Assembly: GCA_036734085.1 (NCBI GenBank)
Contig: DAIMZF010000005.1
Coordinates: 1-64,000 of the forward strand
Length of the DNA: 64,000 bases
DNA from: J038 sp036734085
GTDB lineage: Bacteria > Chloroflexota > Anaerolineae > Aggregatilineales > Phototrophicaceae
Reading direction: 5' to 3'
Part shown: one piece after another, positions 16,631 through 25,550 of the stretch
How the letters are laid out: every line of letters starts with the position of its first letter
How positions within the stretch are numbered: position 1 is the first letter of the stretch
Program-made: the position numbers and the translations under genes
Notes under the pieces: generated by a model
Told to the model about the DNA's origin: nothing
The model's input: the letters and a program-made list of their open reading frames with translations, nothing else
The model's database searches: none

Positions 16631-17809
16631 ATGCGTTTAGGGATTATTGCGGGGGAATATCCCCCCATGCAGGGCGGGGTAGGGGCATACACGCGCATCC
16701 TGGCCCGGCACTATGCGGATTTAGGGCATCAGGTCTTCATCTATGCCGACCATCGCGCCACCGAAGACCACAGGAACATTCACTTGACGGCGACTGTCCG
16801 ACATTGGGGACGCGGTACAATCGGCAAAATCCGTCGGTGGGCGCAGGACAACGCGCTTGATGTGATTAACCTGCAATTCGAGACTGCGGCTTATGGCATG
16901 TCTGCATGGGTGCATTTTCTGCCTGGTATTGTGCGTGATGTGCCCGTTGTGACGACATTTCATGATTTGTTGCCGCCGTATCTGTTCCCCAAAGCGGGTA
17001 AAGCTCGTGATTGGATTGTAATGCACCTTGCGCGACAGTCCGCCGGAGTCATCGTCACCAACCATGAAGACTATCTGCGCCTGAAAGACCTGCAAACTAC
17101 CGTGCTGATTCCTATCGGTAGCAACATCTCTAACGCACTCCCGGCGGATTATGACCGGGCCGAGTGGCGGAGCAAGGCCAACGCCACCGATGCGGACTTC
17201 CTTGTGGCTTACTTCGGCTTTATGAACCGTACCAAAGGCATCGACATTCTGCTGGAAGATACCGCGCAACTCATCGGCGCGGGCTATCCGGTTAAGCTGG
17301 TGATGATTGGCGGGCGCACCGGGACAAGTGACCCGGCTAACCATACATACGCGCAGGAGATTGAACAACTCATCAGTGAACTAGGCATCGCGGAATATAT
17401 TACATGGACGGGGTACGTGGATGATGAAGCCGTCAGCGCATTTTTAACCTGTTGTGATTGCGTCTCGCTCCCGTTTACGGATGGTGCATCATACCGACGT
17501 GGCAGTTTAATGGCGGCCATCCAGCATGGGTGCGCCATCATCACCACCAAGCCACAGGTAAAAATCCCGGCTTTTGTTGACGGTGAAAATATGCTCCTGG
17601 CGCGTTATGAACTCATCAGCGATTCCACGCCACCATTCTTGCATGTCTCGCCCGGCATTCTGCAACTTTACCGGGATGAAGCCCTGCGTAAGCGCCTGAA
17701 GTCGGGCGCACGTCGGCTATCGGCCAAGTTCCGGTGGGACAACATCGCGGCGGATAACATCCGTTTCTTTCGGCAAGTCATCGACGCCACAAAAAAGGAC
17801 ATACGTTGA
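16631..17809 (+). CDS. Glycosyltransferase family 1/4
   Basis: 392 residues with GT-B fold: N-terminal LGIIAGEYPPMQGGVGAY and, in the second half, GFMNRTKGIDILLED, GYVDDEAV and LPFTDGASYRRGSL, where the usual EGFG-like acceptor segment is changed. It transfers an activated sugar onto a glycan under construction. Starts 3 bp after the GT2 gene and overlaps the next gene by 4 bp. Confidence 0.82.
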   Translation: MRLGIIAGEYPPMQGGVGAYTRILARHYADLGHQVFIYADHRATEDHRNIHLTATVRHWGRGTIGKIRRWAQDNALDVINLQFETAAYGMSAWVHFLPGIVRDVPVVTTFHDLLPPYLFPKAGKARDWIVMHLARQSAGVIVTNHEDYLRLKDLQTTVLIPIGSNISNALPADYDRAEWRSKANATDADFLVAYFGFMNRTKGIDILLEDTAQLIGAGYPVKLVMIGGRTGTSDPANHTYAQEIEQLISELGIAEYITWTGYVDDEAVSAFLTCCDCVSLPFTDGASYRRGSLMAAIQHGCAIITTKPQVKIPAFVDGENMLLARYELISDSTPPFLHVSPGILQLYRDEALRKRLKSGARRLSAKFRWDNIAADNIRFFRQVIDATKKDIR

Positions 17810-20049
17810 ACATCAAAGTTAACCGTGCAGACGCCTATGCCGTCCTTGCACTTGCTATCGTATGGCTGGTCTTCTTCTGGCGCATCTTTACCCCTAATAT
17901 CAACGATCAGGCGACTTTTATTGAAGGGGATTATTTTGGTCAGTTTGTCACCTTTGGCGCGTATCAATATCAACGCCTCTCGACCGGAGAAATCCCACTC
18001 TGGAACCCGTACAATAATGGCGGCTTGCCCTTCCTCGCGGATACACAATCTGCCGCACTTTACCCGCCGCGCCTGCTCACCATCGCCCTGACCAATCTCA
18101 CAGGCGGGGCGTGGACATACAGCACTCTGCAAAACGAAGTTGCGTTTCATCTGTTGTTTTACACACTGGTGCTATATGCCTTTTTACGGCGTTTATTACG
18201 GCATATGCATGGGGGACATCTGGCGGCTTTTGCGGGTGCAGTCACGGCGGGCTACGGTGGACTGATGATAAGCTATCCGCTTGTGCAAGTCGCTTTACTG
18301 GAGGCGGCTGTATGGATTCCACTCGTCCTGCTTGGTATCCTGGAAGCAACCCGACATGAGCGCATACGCTGGTCTTGGTTAGCCTTCGGTGGCTTGGGCT
18401 TGGGCTTAAGCTGGATGGCCGGGCATCCGCAGACGGCGTGGTTTGCGACTTATCTTGCCATTGCCTATGTCGTTTGGCGTATGTGGCCGCGCCCTGACCG
18501 TTGGCGTATGAGTGTGCTAGGCATCGGGCTGTTGGGCGTTGTGACATTAGGTGTGACAGCAGTTCACTTTTTGCCCGGCCTGGAATATCTGAGTTTGACG
18601 ATGCGTACTGGATTAGGCTTTGACGAAAAAGCAGGCGGCTTTCTCTTTCAGGATGTGACCATGATGCTATATCCGCGCCTGACATGGTCGCCGCTTTATA
18701 TGGGTGTGGTTGGCCTGGGGCTGGCGGTACTCGGCGCTCTGCGGACTGGCCGTGAACGCTGGTTCTGGATAGGCGCACTCGGTACGGGGTTAGTCCTCAG
18801 CTTGGGCGGGAACAGCGCCATGTATCATGCGCTGTACAATGTTGTGCCGGGACTGAGCTTCTTCAGGGGACAGGAGCGCGCTGTACTGATTGTGGTTAAT
18901 GCCGTCGCTGTGCTGGTAGCTTTCGGCGTCATCCGCCTACACGAAGAGTTTACCATCAGTCAAAACGCGGATGTTCAGCGTGGGTGGCGTCTGTATGCGG
19001 CGTTTGTGGCTGTTGTAGCCGCAGGTGTTTTTTTGCTCAGTGCTACCATGCCTGATTTTAACGGGGCCTTACTGGAGCAAGCATTTATCACGGCCTTTTT
19101 TGTCCTGGTAGCGTCTGGGCTGGTGGTGCGCTTTTTGCAGACCAAACACACCATAATCATTGTGCTATTGGTGGCCTTAGTCGCCTTTGAATTGCTGACT
19201 GTGAATATCCGCACCGATGTTATCGAGCCAATCCCGGTAGCGCGACGGGGCGTGATGCGTCCTATGCCCGTCGTTAATCATGTTTTGAATGACGATGAAC
19301 TAGCCTTCCGCGTCGATGGCGGGATTGTTCATGGCTTTATTGGCATTCCGCCGGGTGGTAACACCGGAAGTTTATTTGGCGTGCGTGACATGCGTGGCAT
19401 TAGTCCACTCTTTCTGGATGGCGCACACGCTATTATTCAACGTGAATCGCCTGTGCAGGTGGCGTGGGAAGTGTTCGCGGTGAAGTATGTGTTCAGCGAA
19501 TTTCCGTCTTTGGCTGTGCCTTCACGCATCGTGGCGGAAAATATGTTCCTTCAGATGCCGCTTTACCTGCATCAGCTAGAAAATCCGCGCCCGTTCGTGC
19601 ATCTTGTTTATGATTATGAAGTGATTACAGGTGATGCTTTTGCGCGGCAACTGCTGGCAGATGCTCGCTTTGACTCCCGTGAAGTCATCATCCTTGCAGA
19701 TGACCCTATGCTTGAAGTCTCTGGTCAACGCCCGGACGAGGCGCAGGCCATCCTCATAGAATACACACCAGAGCAATTTTCAATCACCGCTAGCACGGCA
19801 GAAGCCGCGATTTTATCCGTAGCACATGTGGATTATCCTGGCTGGCAAGTGACCTTAAACGGCCAATCTGTGACGCCAATCCGGGCTTATGGCGCGGTTG
19901 TGGGTGTGCCTCTGCCTGCAGGTGAGCATGTGATCGTCTTTCGCTATATCCCGCTTTCCTTCCGGGTAGGGGCGGGGTTGAGTCTGGTCACATGGGCGGG
20001 ATTGGCTATACTCGGACTATGGCAAATCTTTAAACACAGGCGGTTGTGA
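17806..20049 (+). CDS. YfhO-like polytopic membrane protein
   Basis: 747 residues; about a dozen membrane helices followed by a large extracytoplasmic domain (about 490-715) and a last helix. PLWNPYNNGGLPFLAD near residue 65 is the signature loop of YfhO-type GT-C enzymes. By family it may move a sugar from a lipid carrier onto a cell-surface polymer. The likely start is TTG at 17806, overlapping the preceding stop (TTGA). Confidence 0.75.
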   Translation: MNIKVNRADAYAVLALAIVWLVFFWRIFTPNINDQATFIEGDYFGQFVTFGAYQYQRLSTGEIPLWNPYNNGGLPFLADTQSAALYPPRLLTIALTNLTGGAWTYSTLQNEVAFHLLFYTLVLYAFLRRLLRHMHGGHLAAFAGAVTAGYGGLMISYPLVQVALLEAAVWIPLVLLGILEATRHERIRWSWLAFGGLGLGLSWMAGHPQTAWFATYLAIAYVVWRMWPRPDRWRMSVLGIGLLGVVTLGVTAVHFLPGLEYLSLTMRTGLGFDEKAGGFLFQDVTMMLYPRLTWSPLYMGVVGLGLAVLGALRTGRERWFWIGALGTGLVLSLGGNSAMYHALYNVVPGLSFFRGQERAVLIVVNAVAVLVAFGVIRLHEEFTISQNADVQRGWRLYAAFVAVVAAGVFLLSATMPDFNGALLEQAFITAFFVLVASGLVVRFLQTKHTIIIVLLVALVAFELLTVNIRTDVIEPIPVARRGVMRPMPVVNHVLNDDELAFRVDGGIVHGFIGIPPGGNTGSLFGVRDMRGISPLFLDGAHAIIQRESPVQVAWEVFAVKYVFSEFPSLAVPSRIVAENMFLQMPLYLHQLENPRPFVHLVYDYEVITGDAFARQLLADARFDSREVIILADDPMLEVSGQRPDEAQAILIEYTPEQFSITASTAEAAILSVAHVDYPGWQVTLNGQSVTPIRAYGAVVGVPLPAGEHVIVFRYIPLSFRVGAGLSLVTWAGLAILGLWQIFKHRRL

Positions 20050-20264
20050 TGGCTGTTTTTCTGGTTATTTTGATGATAGCTTTGATTATCGGCGGCATAG
20101 TTGTGCTAGGCAGTGCAGAGCGTACCTGGCAGATTAAAAAATTTATAGATAACAACGCGCCTTCTTACATGCCGGAATACTGGGAGATGACGAATCGTAG
20201 TATCGGCGTGGGCATGATTTCCGCCGGGCTACTCCTGATTTTTGTGATAGGGTTAGTGCGTTAA
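20049..20264 (+). CDS. Small two-helix membrane protein
   Basis: 71 residues: a helix at 2-21, a short polar loop with APSYMPEYWEMTNRS, and a second helix at 50-68. ATG at 20049 shares a base with the preceding stop (TGATG). Cotranscribed between YfhO-like and O-antigen ligase-like genes. Not recognised. Confidence 0.55.
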   Translation: MAVFLVILMIALIIGGIVVLGSAERTWQIKKFIDNNAPSYMPEYWEMTNRSIGVGMISAGLLLIFVIGLVR

Positions 20265-20277
20265 GGTGAGGGACATA

Positions 20278-21768
20278 ATGCAACTATCTAACGCGCCAAC
20301 AGGCTTACAAATCTGGTTTACTGCGCTCAACCGCCGGACTGCCGCCATAATCATCGGGGTGATGATAGGCGCGATAGGGGGCGCGTTAGGCGTGGCTGTC
20401 GCGGTAATCAACCCCCTGATTGTGGTCGGTGGGGTGGTTGGTGGACTCATCGGGCTGTATTTGCTGACAGATTTACGCGCCGCACTCTATAGCGTTATCC
20501 TCATACTTATGCTTTTGCCATTTGGTACAGTACCGTTCGACATCGGCTTTACGCCTACGTTGCTTGATGCGACAATTGGCGTGGTCTTACTCATTTATCT
20601 TTTAGAGTGGATGCGACAGTATCGGCAGGCACTGCAACTTACGCCGATACACATGCTTGTCCTCATTTATCTGCTGTGGCTGTTGTTAGCTTTTGCACTT
20701 GGCCTGCGTCATGCCCCCATCACAACCACCATTGCGCGTCAATTTGCGGAAACGCTTCTGGCGATTGGGCTAACGTTCATCCTGGTGGATATTCTGCGGG
20801 AACGTAAGCTATTGCGTCGCCTGGTATTGGTCATCCTCATCGGCGCGGCATTACAGGCCATGATAACAATTGCGCTGTACTTCATTCCAGATGAAACCGC
20901 CAACCTTATACTCAACCGTTTAGCACGTTTTGGCTATCCAACTGGCGGGGTAATCCAATACATTGAATCCAACCGTGAGCTTGGTGAACGCGCCATCGGC
21001 ACATGGATAGCCCCTAATTCGTTAGGCGGGATGTTAGCCATCTCCGCTGTGATTATCGCGCCGCAGGTCTTTGCACCGCGCCCGGTCTTCCGTTACCGTT
21101 GGCTGACTTTGGGCGTATTAGGCTTAATCGGAATCGCCCTCATCCTGACGTTCTCGCGCGCATCCGCGCTAGCCTTTACCTTTGGCCTGTTGGTGATTAC
21201 ACTGGCGCGGTATCGGCGCTTTTTGCCTGTGTTGGCACTGGCGGGTGGCGGATTGCTCTTGTTACCCCAGTCGCAATATTATCTAAGCCGCTTCATTGAG
21301 GCCTTTACCGCAACAGATTTAGCCACGCAGATGCGTATTGGCGAATGGACGGACTCGCTCCGATTGATTAGCCGTTACCCTGTAACAGGGGTAGGCTTTA
21401 CCGGGACGCCGGACATTGACCTGTATACAGACGTTGCCAATATGTACTTGATTATGGCGAATCAAATCGGGCTTGTGGGCGTGGCTATCTTCCTCACATT
21501 GATGCTGGGTGTGCTGGCTTATGGTATGGTGGCTTGGCGATATGCCCGGCAAGAGCCTGAACTGGAAGCTATTCATTTAGGCTTTCATGCCGCATTGGTC
21601 ACAGCTTTAATTAATGCTGTTGCGGACTTATATTTTTTCCGGCTGGATTTCCAACCGTTGATTACATTATTCTGGCTTGTTGTGGCATTGTCTTTGGCAA
21701 GCTCTCGGTTAGTGCTGAGCCAGGCAAATACCCCTGCCGCCCCAGAATCGACCGTTGCCAAAGTGTAA
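20278..21768 (+). CDS. O-antigen ligase / polymerase-like membrane protein
   Basis: About 496 residues with 10-12 membrane helices and a periplasmic region around SNRELGERAIGTW that precedes ...APNSLGG, as in the O-antigen ligase (WaaL/Wzy_C) family. FSRASALAF and YPVTGVGFTG near residues 300 and 370 fit that family. It joins or polymerises surface glycan repeats. ATG at 20278 is preferred over a GTG at 20266 because AAGGTGAGGG lies just before it. Confidence 0.78.
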   Translation: MQLSNAPTGLQIWFTALNRRTAAIIIGVMIGAIGGALGVAVAVINPLIVVGGVVGGLIGLYLLTDLRAALYSVILILMLLPFGTVPFDIGFTPTLLDATIGVVLLIYLLEWMRQYRQALQLTPIHMLVLIYLLWLLLAFALGLRHAPITTTIARQFAETLLAIGLTFILVDILRERKLLRRLVLVILIGAALQAMITIALYFIPDETANLILNRLARFGYPTGGVIQYIESNRELGERAIGTWIAPNSLGGMLAISAVIIAPQVFAPRPVFRYRWLTLGVLGLIGIALILTFSRASALAFTFGLLVITLARYRRFLPVLALAGGGLLLLPQSQYYLSRFIEAFTATDLATQMRIGEWTDSLRLISRYPVTGVGFTGTPDIDLYTDVANMYLIMANQIGLVGVAIFLTLMLGVLAYGMVAWRYARQEPELEAIHLGFHAALVTALINAVADLYFFRLDFQPLITLFWLVVALSLASSRLVLSQANTPAAPESTVAKV

Positions 21769-21903
21769 GGCTTCATGTAGCATCCTTCATTGAAATTTTA
21801 ACGAGCTAAGGGTGTGTGCTTTTGTGCCACACTGCTTTCCGTTTCGCACAATGCGCCCGTATTGATGCGGAACTATCCCAAGGAAAGGGGAACTTCATAA
21901 CTG

Positions 21904-22200
21904 ATGAAACGAGCATACGAACTCACCGTTGTTCTGCGTCTTGAAAACGATGACATCCTGCGGGAAAACATCCAACAAGTCAAGGATTGGGTAGAGGTAG
22001 GCGATTTAGGCACGGTCACGAAGATTGATACCAATCACTTCGGACGGCGCAAACTGGCCTATGAAATCGAAGGCCAACGCGAAGCCTATTACGTTGTCTT
22101 CCATGCAGATATTGACGGCACAGCCAACGAAGAACTTGAGCGCGAGCTAGGTCTGGCGCCGTTTGTCCTGCGGCATTTGCTCATCCGTGCGGATGAGTAA
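21904..22200 (+). CDS. rpsF: 30S ribosomal protein S6
   Basis: 98 residues, typical length. YELTVVLRLE at the start, GRRKLAYEIEGQREAYYV in the middle, and the C-terminal RHLLIRADE are S6 signatures. It binds S18 on the 30S platform. First of rpsF-ssb-rpsR, a widely conserved order. A 135-bp gap upstream holds its ribosome binding site (AAGGAAAGGGG); I could not confirm a promoter or an S6:S18-type leader in it. Confidence 0.95.
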   Translation: MKRAYELTVVLRLENDDILRENIQQVKDWVEVGDLGTVTKIDTNHFGRRKLAYEIEGQREAYYVVFHADIDGTANEELERELGLAPFVLRHLLIRADE

Positions 22201-22241
22201 TTTAAGCTGTGTTTAACGTGGTTTAATGGGGGAACTGCCAG

Positions 22242-22637
22242 ATGGCACGCGGACTGAATAAAGTCATGATTATCGGCCATGTTGGGCGTGAGCCGGAGAT
22301 GCGTTATACGCCGAGCGGACGCCCGGTGACCAGCTTCAGCGTAGCCACAAGCCGCAGTTGGATTTCCGCCGAAGGTGAGCGCCGCGAAGAAACCGAATGG
22401 TTTAACGTTGTGGCGTGGGGTAACCTGGCGGAAATCTGCAAAACCCACCTCACTAAAGGCCAACAAGTTTATGTCGAAGGCCGCCTGCAAACGCGGGGGT
22501 GGGAAGACGAAAGCGGTAAAAAACACTTTCGTACAGAATTAGTCGCCAATGAGATGATTTTGCTCGGCGAACGGCGCACACATCACAGTGATATTGAATA
22601 TGGTGATATGCCCGATAGCGGCGATTACGCCTTTTAA
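22242..22637 (+). CDS. ssb: Single-stranded DNA-binding protein
   Basis: 131 residues. OB-fold motifs NKVMIIGHVGREPEMRYTPS, SFSVATSR, TEWFNVVAWG and QQVYVEGRLQTR are those of bacterial SSB. The tail is short and ends DMPDSGDYAF; the usual DDxPF protein-docking tip is only partly kept. Lies between rpsF and rpsR as in many bacteria. Confidence 0.95.
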   Translation: MARGLNKVMIIGHVGREPEMRYTPSGRPVTSFSVATSRSWISAEGERREETEWFNVVAWGNLAEICKTHLTKGQQVYVEGRLQTRGWEDESGKKHFRTELVANEMILLGERRTHHSDIEYGDMPDSGDYAF

Positions 22638-22671
22638 TTCGTTCCAATACCAATTTGTGGAGATTTAACCA

Positions 22672-23127
22672 GTGAGCAATGAAGAAACCAGAGCTTCGGC
22701 AGATGTAGAAGCCGATGACAGAGGCGATGTGAAAGACTCCCCGCGTGAAAGCCGTCCAGATCGCGGTTATCGTGGGGATAGAGGCGATCGTGGAGACCGT
22801 GGCGATCGCGGTGACAGAGGCGATCGTGGCGATAGGGGTGATCGCGGTGACAGAGGGGATCGTGGGGATAGAGGCGATCGCGGAGAGCGTGGCGGTGGTA
22901 TGGATAAGCGTGGCCGTCGTGGGCGCTCCCGTAACGTATTCTGCCCCGATGGACGTTGCTTTGACTATAAAGACCCGGATACCCTGCGCCGCTACCTGAC
23001 GGAAGTCGGTAAAATTAAGCCGCGCCGCCAGACCGGGAACTGTGCCCGTTGCCAACGTGAACTCGCCCGCGAAATCAAGCGTGCGCGTCACTTAGGGCTG
23101 TTGCCATTTGTTGACTCGGGTGATTAA
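22672..23127 (+). CDS. rpsR: 30S ribosomal protein S18 with a long RGD-repeat N-terminal extension
   Basis: 151 residues against the usual 75-90. The C-terminal 75 residues are S18: FCPDGRCFDYKD, LRRYLTEVGKIKPRRQTGNC and IKRARHLGLLPF. Four cysteines (CPDGRC and CARC) form the zinc site of C+ type S18. The N-terminus is an acidic start followed by 12 exact Arg-Gly-Asp tripeptides, then RGERGG. Start is GTG at 22672 after GGAGATTT. The extension should be exposed and flexible on the ribosome surface. Confidence 0.93.
   Translation: MSNEETRASADVEADDRGDVKDSPRESRPDRGYRGDRGDRGDRGDRGDRGDRGDRGDRGDRGDRGDRGDRGERGGGMDKRGRRGRSRNVFCPDGRCFDYKDPDTLRRYLTEVGKIKPRRQTGNCARCQRELAREIKRARHLGLLPFVDSGD
22771..22887 (+). 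repeat. Array of 12 Arg-Gly-Asp codon triplets in rpsR
   Basis: Twelve consecutive 9-bp units encode RGD, then one RGE (22879-22887). The Arg codons alternate among CGT, CGC, AGA and AGG, and Gly and Asp codons vary as well. The protein sequence is therefore kept better than the DNA, which argues against very recent slippage. Confidence 0.9.
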
Positions 23128-23144
23128 CACTTCCTTGTGTTTTT
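23126..23144 (+). terminator. Weak terminator after rpsR
   Basis: AACAC, a 6-nt loop, GTGTT and then T's. The stem is only 5 bp. Confidence 0.3.
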
Positions 23145-23207
23145 CGCCTTTCCCTGTGAGATGATAACGGCGACGCCATCGCCGCGCCTACTGAGGAGAT
23201 GAATCAC

Positions 23208-24617
23208 ATGGCAAAAAAACGCCAATCTACCGGCCTGCCAAAACAGCGCGCCGTGCAACAGCCGGAAACAGAAGCAACCAACGCCCCCGCGCCGGGTGGC
23301 AAGGCACGGACGACCACACCCCCAGTGCGCGAGCAAAAATCGCGCAGGGAACAAGAACAAGAGACCTTGCGGGTAATCTTGTTTTGGTCAACGGTGTTAT
23401 TGGCCGCCATCGCAATCTTAATCGGCGTGGTGTTTGTCGTTGACCAGGTCATTAACCCCCGCCGTAATGTTGCATCTGTTAACGGGCAGGGTATCTCCGT
23501 CGCGGATTTCCAAAAGCGTGTACGTATTGAACGGGCGCTTATTAACGAGCAAATCAGCACGGCGGCCAGCCCGTTGCTTAACTTCGGGTTGGTTGTTGAC
23601 CCGAACGATGCCATTAACCAACTGTATCAATTCGACCCAGCTTTCCGGCAATTGGTGGATGACTTGGGCGCGTCCGACCGGCTGGGCTTGCGTGTATTGA
23701 ACAGCATGATTGACGATCGGTTGATTCTGCAAGAAGCTAATCGGCTTGGGCTGACGGTGACTGACGAAGAAATTGACCGTGAAATCGAGCGGTTTTTAGA
23801 AATTGGGGAATTCGACAGCTTCGACCCGTTCATCGTGGGTGAAGAAGATGATGACGAAGACTCCGCTCAAGCCACCGATGAGCCGACAGTAACCCCGACT
23901 CCGTTGGTATCGCCTACGCCATCGCCAGAGCCAACCCAAACGCCAGAGTCGGACACAACCGCTACGCCGACAACAACGCCATTTCCTTCTGCTACACCGA
24001 CGGACGTTCCCAGTTCTGCAGAGCGCCAACAGCAGATTAACGATGTTGTGGCCGGGTTTTATCGGAATGTCGGGCGTGATGCAGGCGTGAGTAGGGGCGA
24101 CATCCGCGAAATTTTCCGTGTGCGAGTATTGCGTAACAAGCTGGCACGGGAAGTGCTGGATGTGCCGGAAGTGGCAATTTGGGTGAACGCGCGTCATATT
24201 CTCGTTAGTGAAGAAGGCGAAGCGCGGGACATCATCGACGCGATCAATGCCGGTGAATCCTTTGCCGCTATTGCGCGTATCAGTTCGGAAGATACCGGGT
24301 CTGGTAGCAACGGTGGTGAGTTAGGTTGGGCGAACACCTTCAACTATGTGGAAGGTTTCCGCGAAGCTGTGCGCGATCAGGAAATCGGCGTGGTGAGTGC
24401 AGAGCCAGTACAAAGCGACTTTGGCTTCCACATCATCCAAGTGCGCGACCGTGAAGAACGGGACATCGAAGATAACGAAGTGGATAGTATCTTGCTGGAA
24501 GGCTTCGCTGACTGGTTGCGCGAATACCGTAACTCAGAAGAAAACACAGTGTCAACGTCAAACTTCTGGCCGGATGTTGTGCCCCAAGAGCCGGGCTTCA
24601 ACTTCCGCCAACGGTAA
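23208..24617 (+). CDS. Membrane-anchored PpiC-type peptidyl-prolyl isomerase / foldase
   Basis: About 469 residues from ATG 23208; GAGGAG lies 9 bp upstream, too close to the ATG at 23199. Order: polar cytoplasmic tail (1-55), one membrane helix (about 60-80), a SurA_N-like chaperone region (85-200) with an acidic and Thr-Pro-rich insertion (about 205-270), and a parvulin domain (about 325-420) with NARHILVS, GGELGWANTF and SDFGFHIIQV. It should help exported proteins fold outside the membrane, like PrsA or SurA. Confidence 0.85.
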   Translation: MAKKRQSTGLPKQRAVQQPETEATNAPAPGGKARTTTPPVREQKSRREQEQETLRVILFWSTVLLAAIAILIGVVFVVDQVINPRRNVASVNGQGISVADFQKRVRIERALINEQISTAASPLLNFGLVVDPNDAINQLYQFDPAFRQLVDDLGASDRLGLRVLNSMIDDRLILQEANRLGLTVTDEEIDREIERFLEIGEFDSFDPFIVGEEDDDEDSAQATDEPTVTPTPLVSPTPSPEPTQTPESDTTATPTTTPFPSATPTDVPSSAERQQQINDVVAGFYRNVGRDAGVSRGDIREIFRVRVLRNKLAREVLDVPEVAIWVNARHILVSEEGEARDIIDAINAGESFAAIARISSEDTGSGSNGGELGWANTFNYVEGFREAVRDQEIGVVSAEPVQSDFGFHIIQVRDREERDIEDNEVDSILLEGFADWLREYRNSEENTVSTSNFWPDVVPQEPGFNFRQR

Positions 24618-24640
24618 AGTTAACATTCAATCAAAACTTT

Positions 24641-24672
24641 ATCCCCTTGTAACCCTGTTGCAAGGGGATTTT
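24641..24672 (+). terminator. Intrinsic terminator after the PpiC gene
   Basis: Arms ATCCCCTTGTAAC (24641-24653) and GTTGCAAGGGGAT (24657-24669) pair over 13 positions with one G-U, loop CCT, followed by TTTT. Confidence 0.75.
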
Positions 24673-24706
24673 CCCCCACGTTTAGCTGACGCTATCCGCC
24701 GCGCTG

Positions 24707-24735
24707 TTGCCCATTATCGCGCAGTTGTCTATAAT
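24707..24735 (+). promoter_or_regulatory. Promoter giving a leaderless mRNA for the DUF3662-FHA gene
   Basis: TTGCCC (24707-24712), a 17-bp spacer, perfect TATAAT (24730-24735). The ATG at 24744 begins 9 bases after the -10, which is where transcription should start; there is no ribosome binding site. Confidence 0.6.
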
Positions 24736-24743
24736 GCCTTGCT

Positions 24744-25529
24744 ATGATGAAGCGCCAACATATCACCCAACTGGAAAACCAATTAGCGGAACTCATTGAG
24801 GGCACCTTTGCCACACTATTTGGGAACAAAATACGCACACAAGACATCGCACTCCAATTAGCGCGGGCAATGGAGAATAACATCCTGCCACCGCAACGGG
24901 GCGATAGACGACGAATCGCGCCGGATGAGTACCTCATCACACTTAGCCCGGACGTGCACCGTGCGTTGATTAGCAAACATCCCACGCTGACCACGATGCT
25001 GACTTTGCACCTGGCCGAGTTAGCATCCGGCGCTGGGTATCGCTTGCTTAACCCGCCGCAGGTGCGCTTACTGGCGGATGCAATGCTTACTTCCGGGCGC
25101 TTTAGCATCCATGCCGCACACACCAACAGCCGAAGCGCCAGCAGTACCGCCGCGATGACTCCTGTTAAAATCCCTAAACATGACCGTACAATTCGGGCTT
25201 ATCTGGTGATTAACAACGAAGCTATCGTCCAGCTTGATAACGACGTAATGAACATCGGACGGCATCAGGATAACCATATCATCATCAATGACCTGACTGT
25301 TTCGCGCCATCATGCCCAGGTGCGCTTTCGCTCTGGCGAACATCTCATCTTTAATGCTCAAAGCAAAAGCGGCACATTGGTGAATGGGGTGCAAATCCGC
25401 GAGCATCGCCTTAAATCCGGTGATGTGATACAGCTAGGCAATGCACAAGCTGTATATATGATAGAGCCTGCCGATGACCCGAATGCGGATGAGGTAGAAG
25501 ACGGCACAGTCCCACTGAACCCTTATTAG
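24744..25529 (+). CDS. DUF3662 and FHA domain protein (FhaA-like)
   Basis: 261 residues. N-terminal DUF3662-like domain (1-125) with FATLFGNKIRTQDIALQLARAM-type sequence; C-terminal FHA domain (about 150-250) with the phosphothreonine-binding pattern IGRHQDNHIIIND, SRHHAQVRF and SGTLVNG. Relatives in actinobacteria bind phosphorylated cell-wall proteins. In those genomes FhaA-FhaB is followed by phosphatase, rodA, pbpA and pknB; here rlmI follows instead. A second FHA gene lies 21 bp downstream. Probably translated from a leaderless message. Confidence 0.85.
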   Translation: MMKRQHITQLENQLAELIEGTFATLFGNKIRTQDIALQLARAMENNILPPQRGDRRRIAPDEYLITLSPDVHRALISKHPTLTTMLTLHLAELASGAGYRLLNPPQVRLLADAMLTSGRFSIHAAHTNSRSASSTAAMTPVKIPKHDRTIRAYLVINNEAIVQLDNDVMNIGRHQDNHIIINDLTVSRHHAQVRFRSGEHLIFNAQSKSGTLVNGVQIREHRLKSGDVIQLGNAQAVYMIEPADDPNADEVEDGTVPLNPY

Positions 25530-25550
25530 CCCAACAATGGAGCAACCCCT

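Noticed and set aside
21769..21903. S6:S18-binding mRNA leader before rpsF
   Set aside because: I looked for the conserved bulged-CCG hairpin and could not find a convincing one.
22771..22887. CRISPR array or non-coding satellite
   Set aside because: Units are 9 bp, contiguous and in frame with S18; there are no spacers.
22453..23091. 212-codon minus-strand ORF rich in Ala, Ile and Thr
   Set aside because: It is the shadow of ssb and the RGD array of rpsR.
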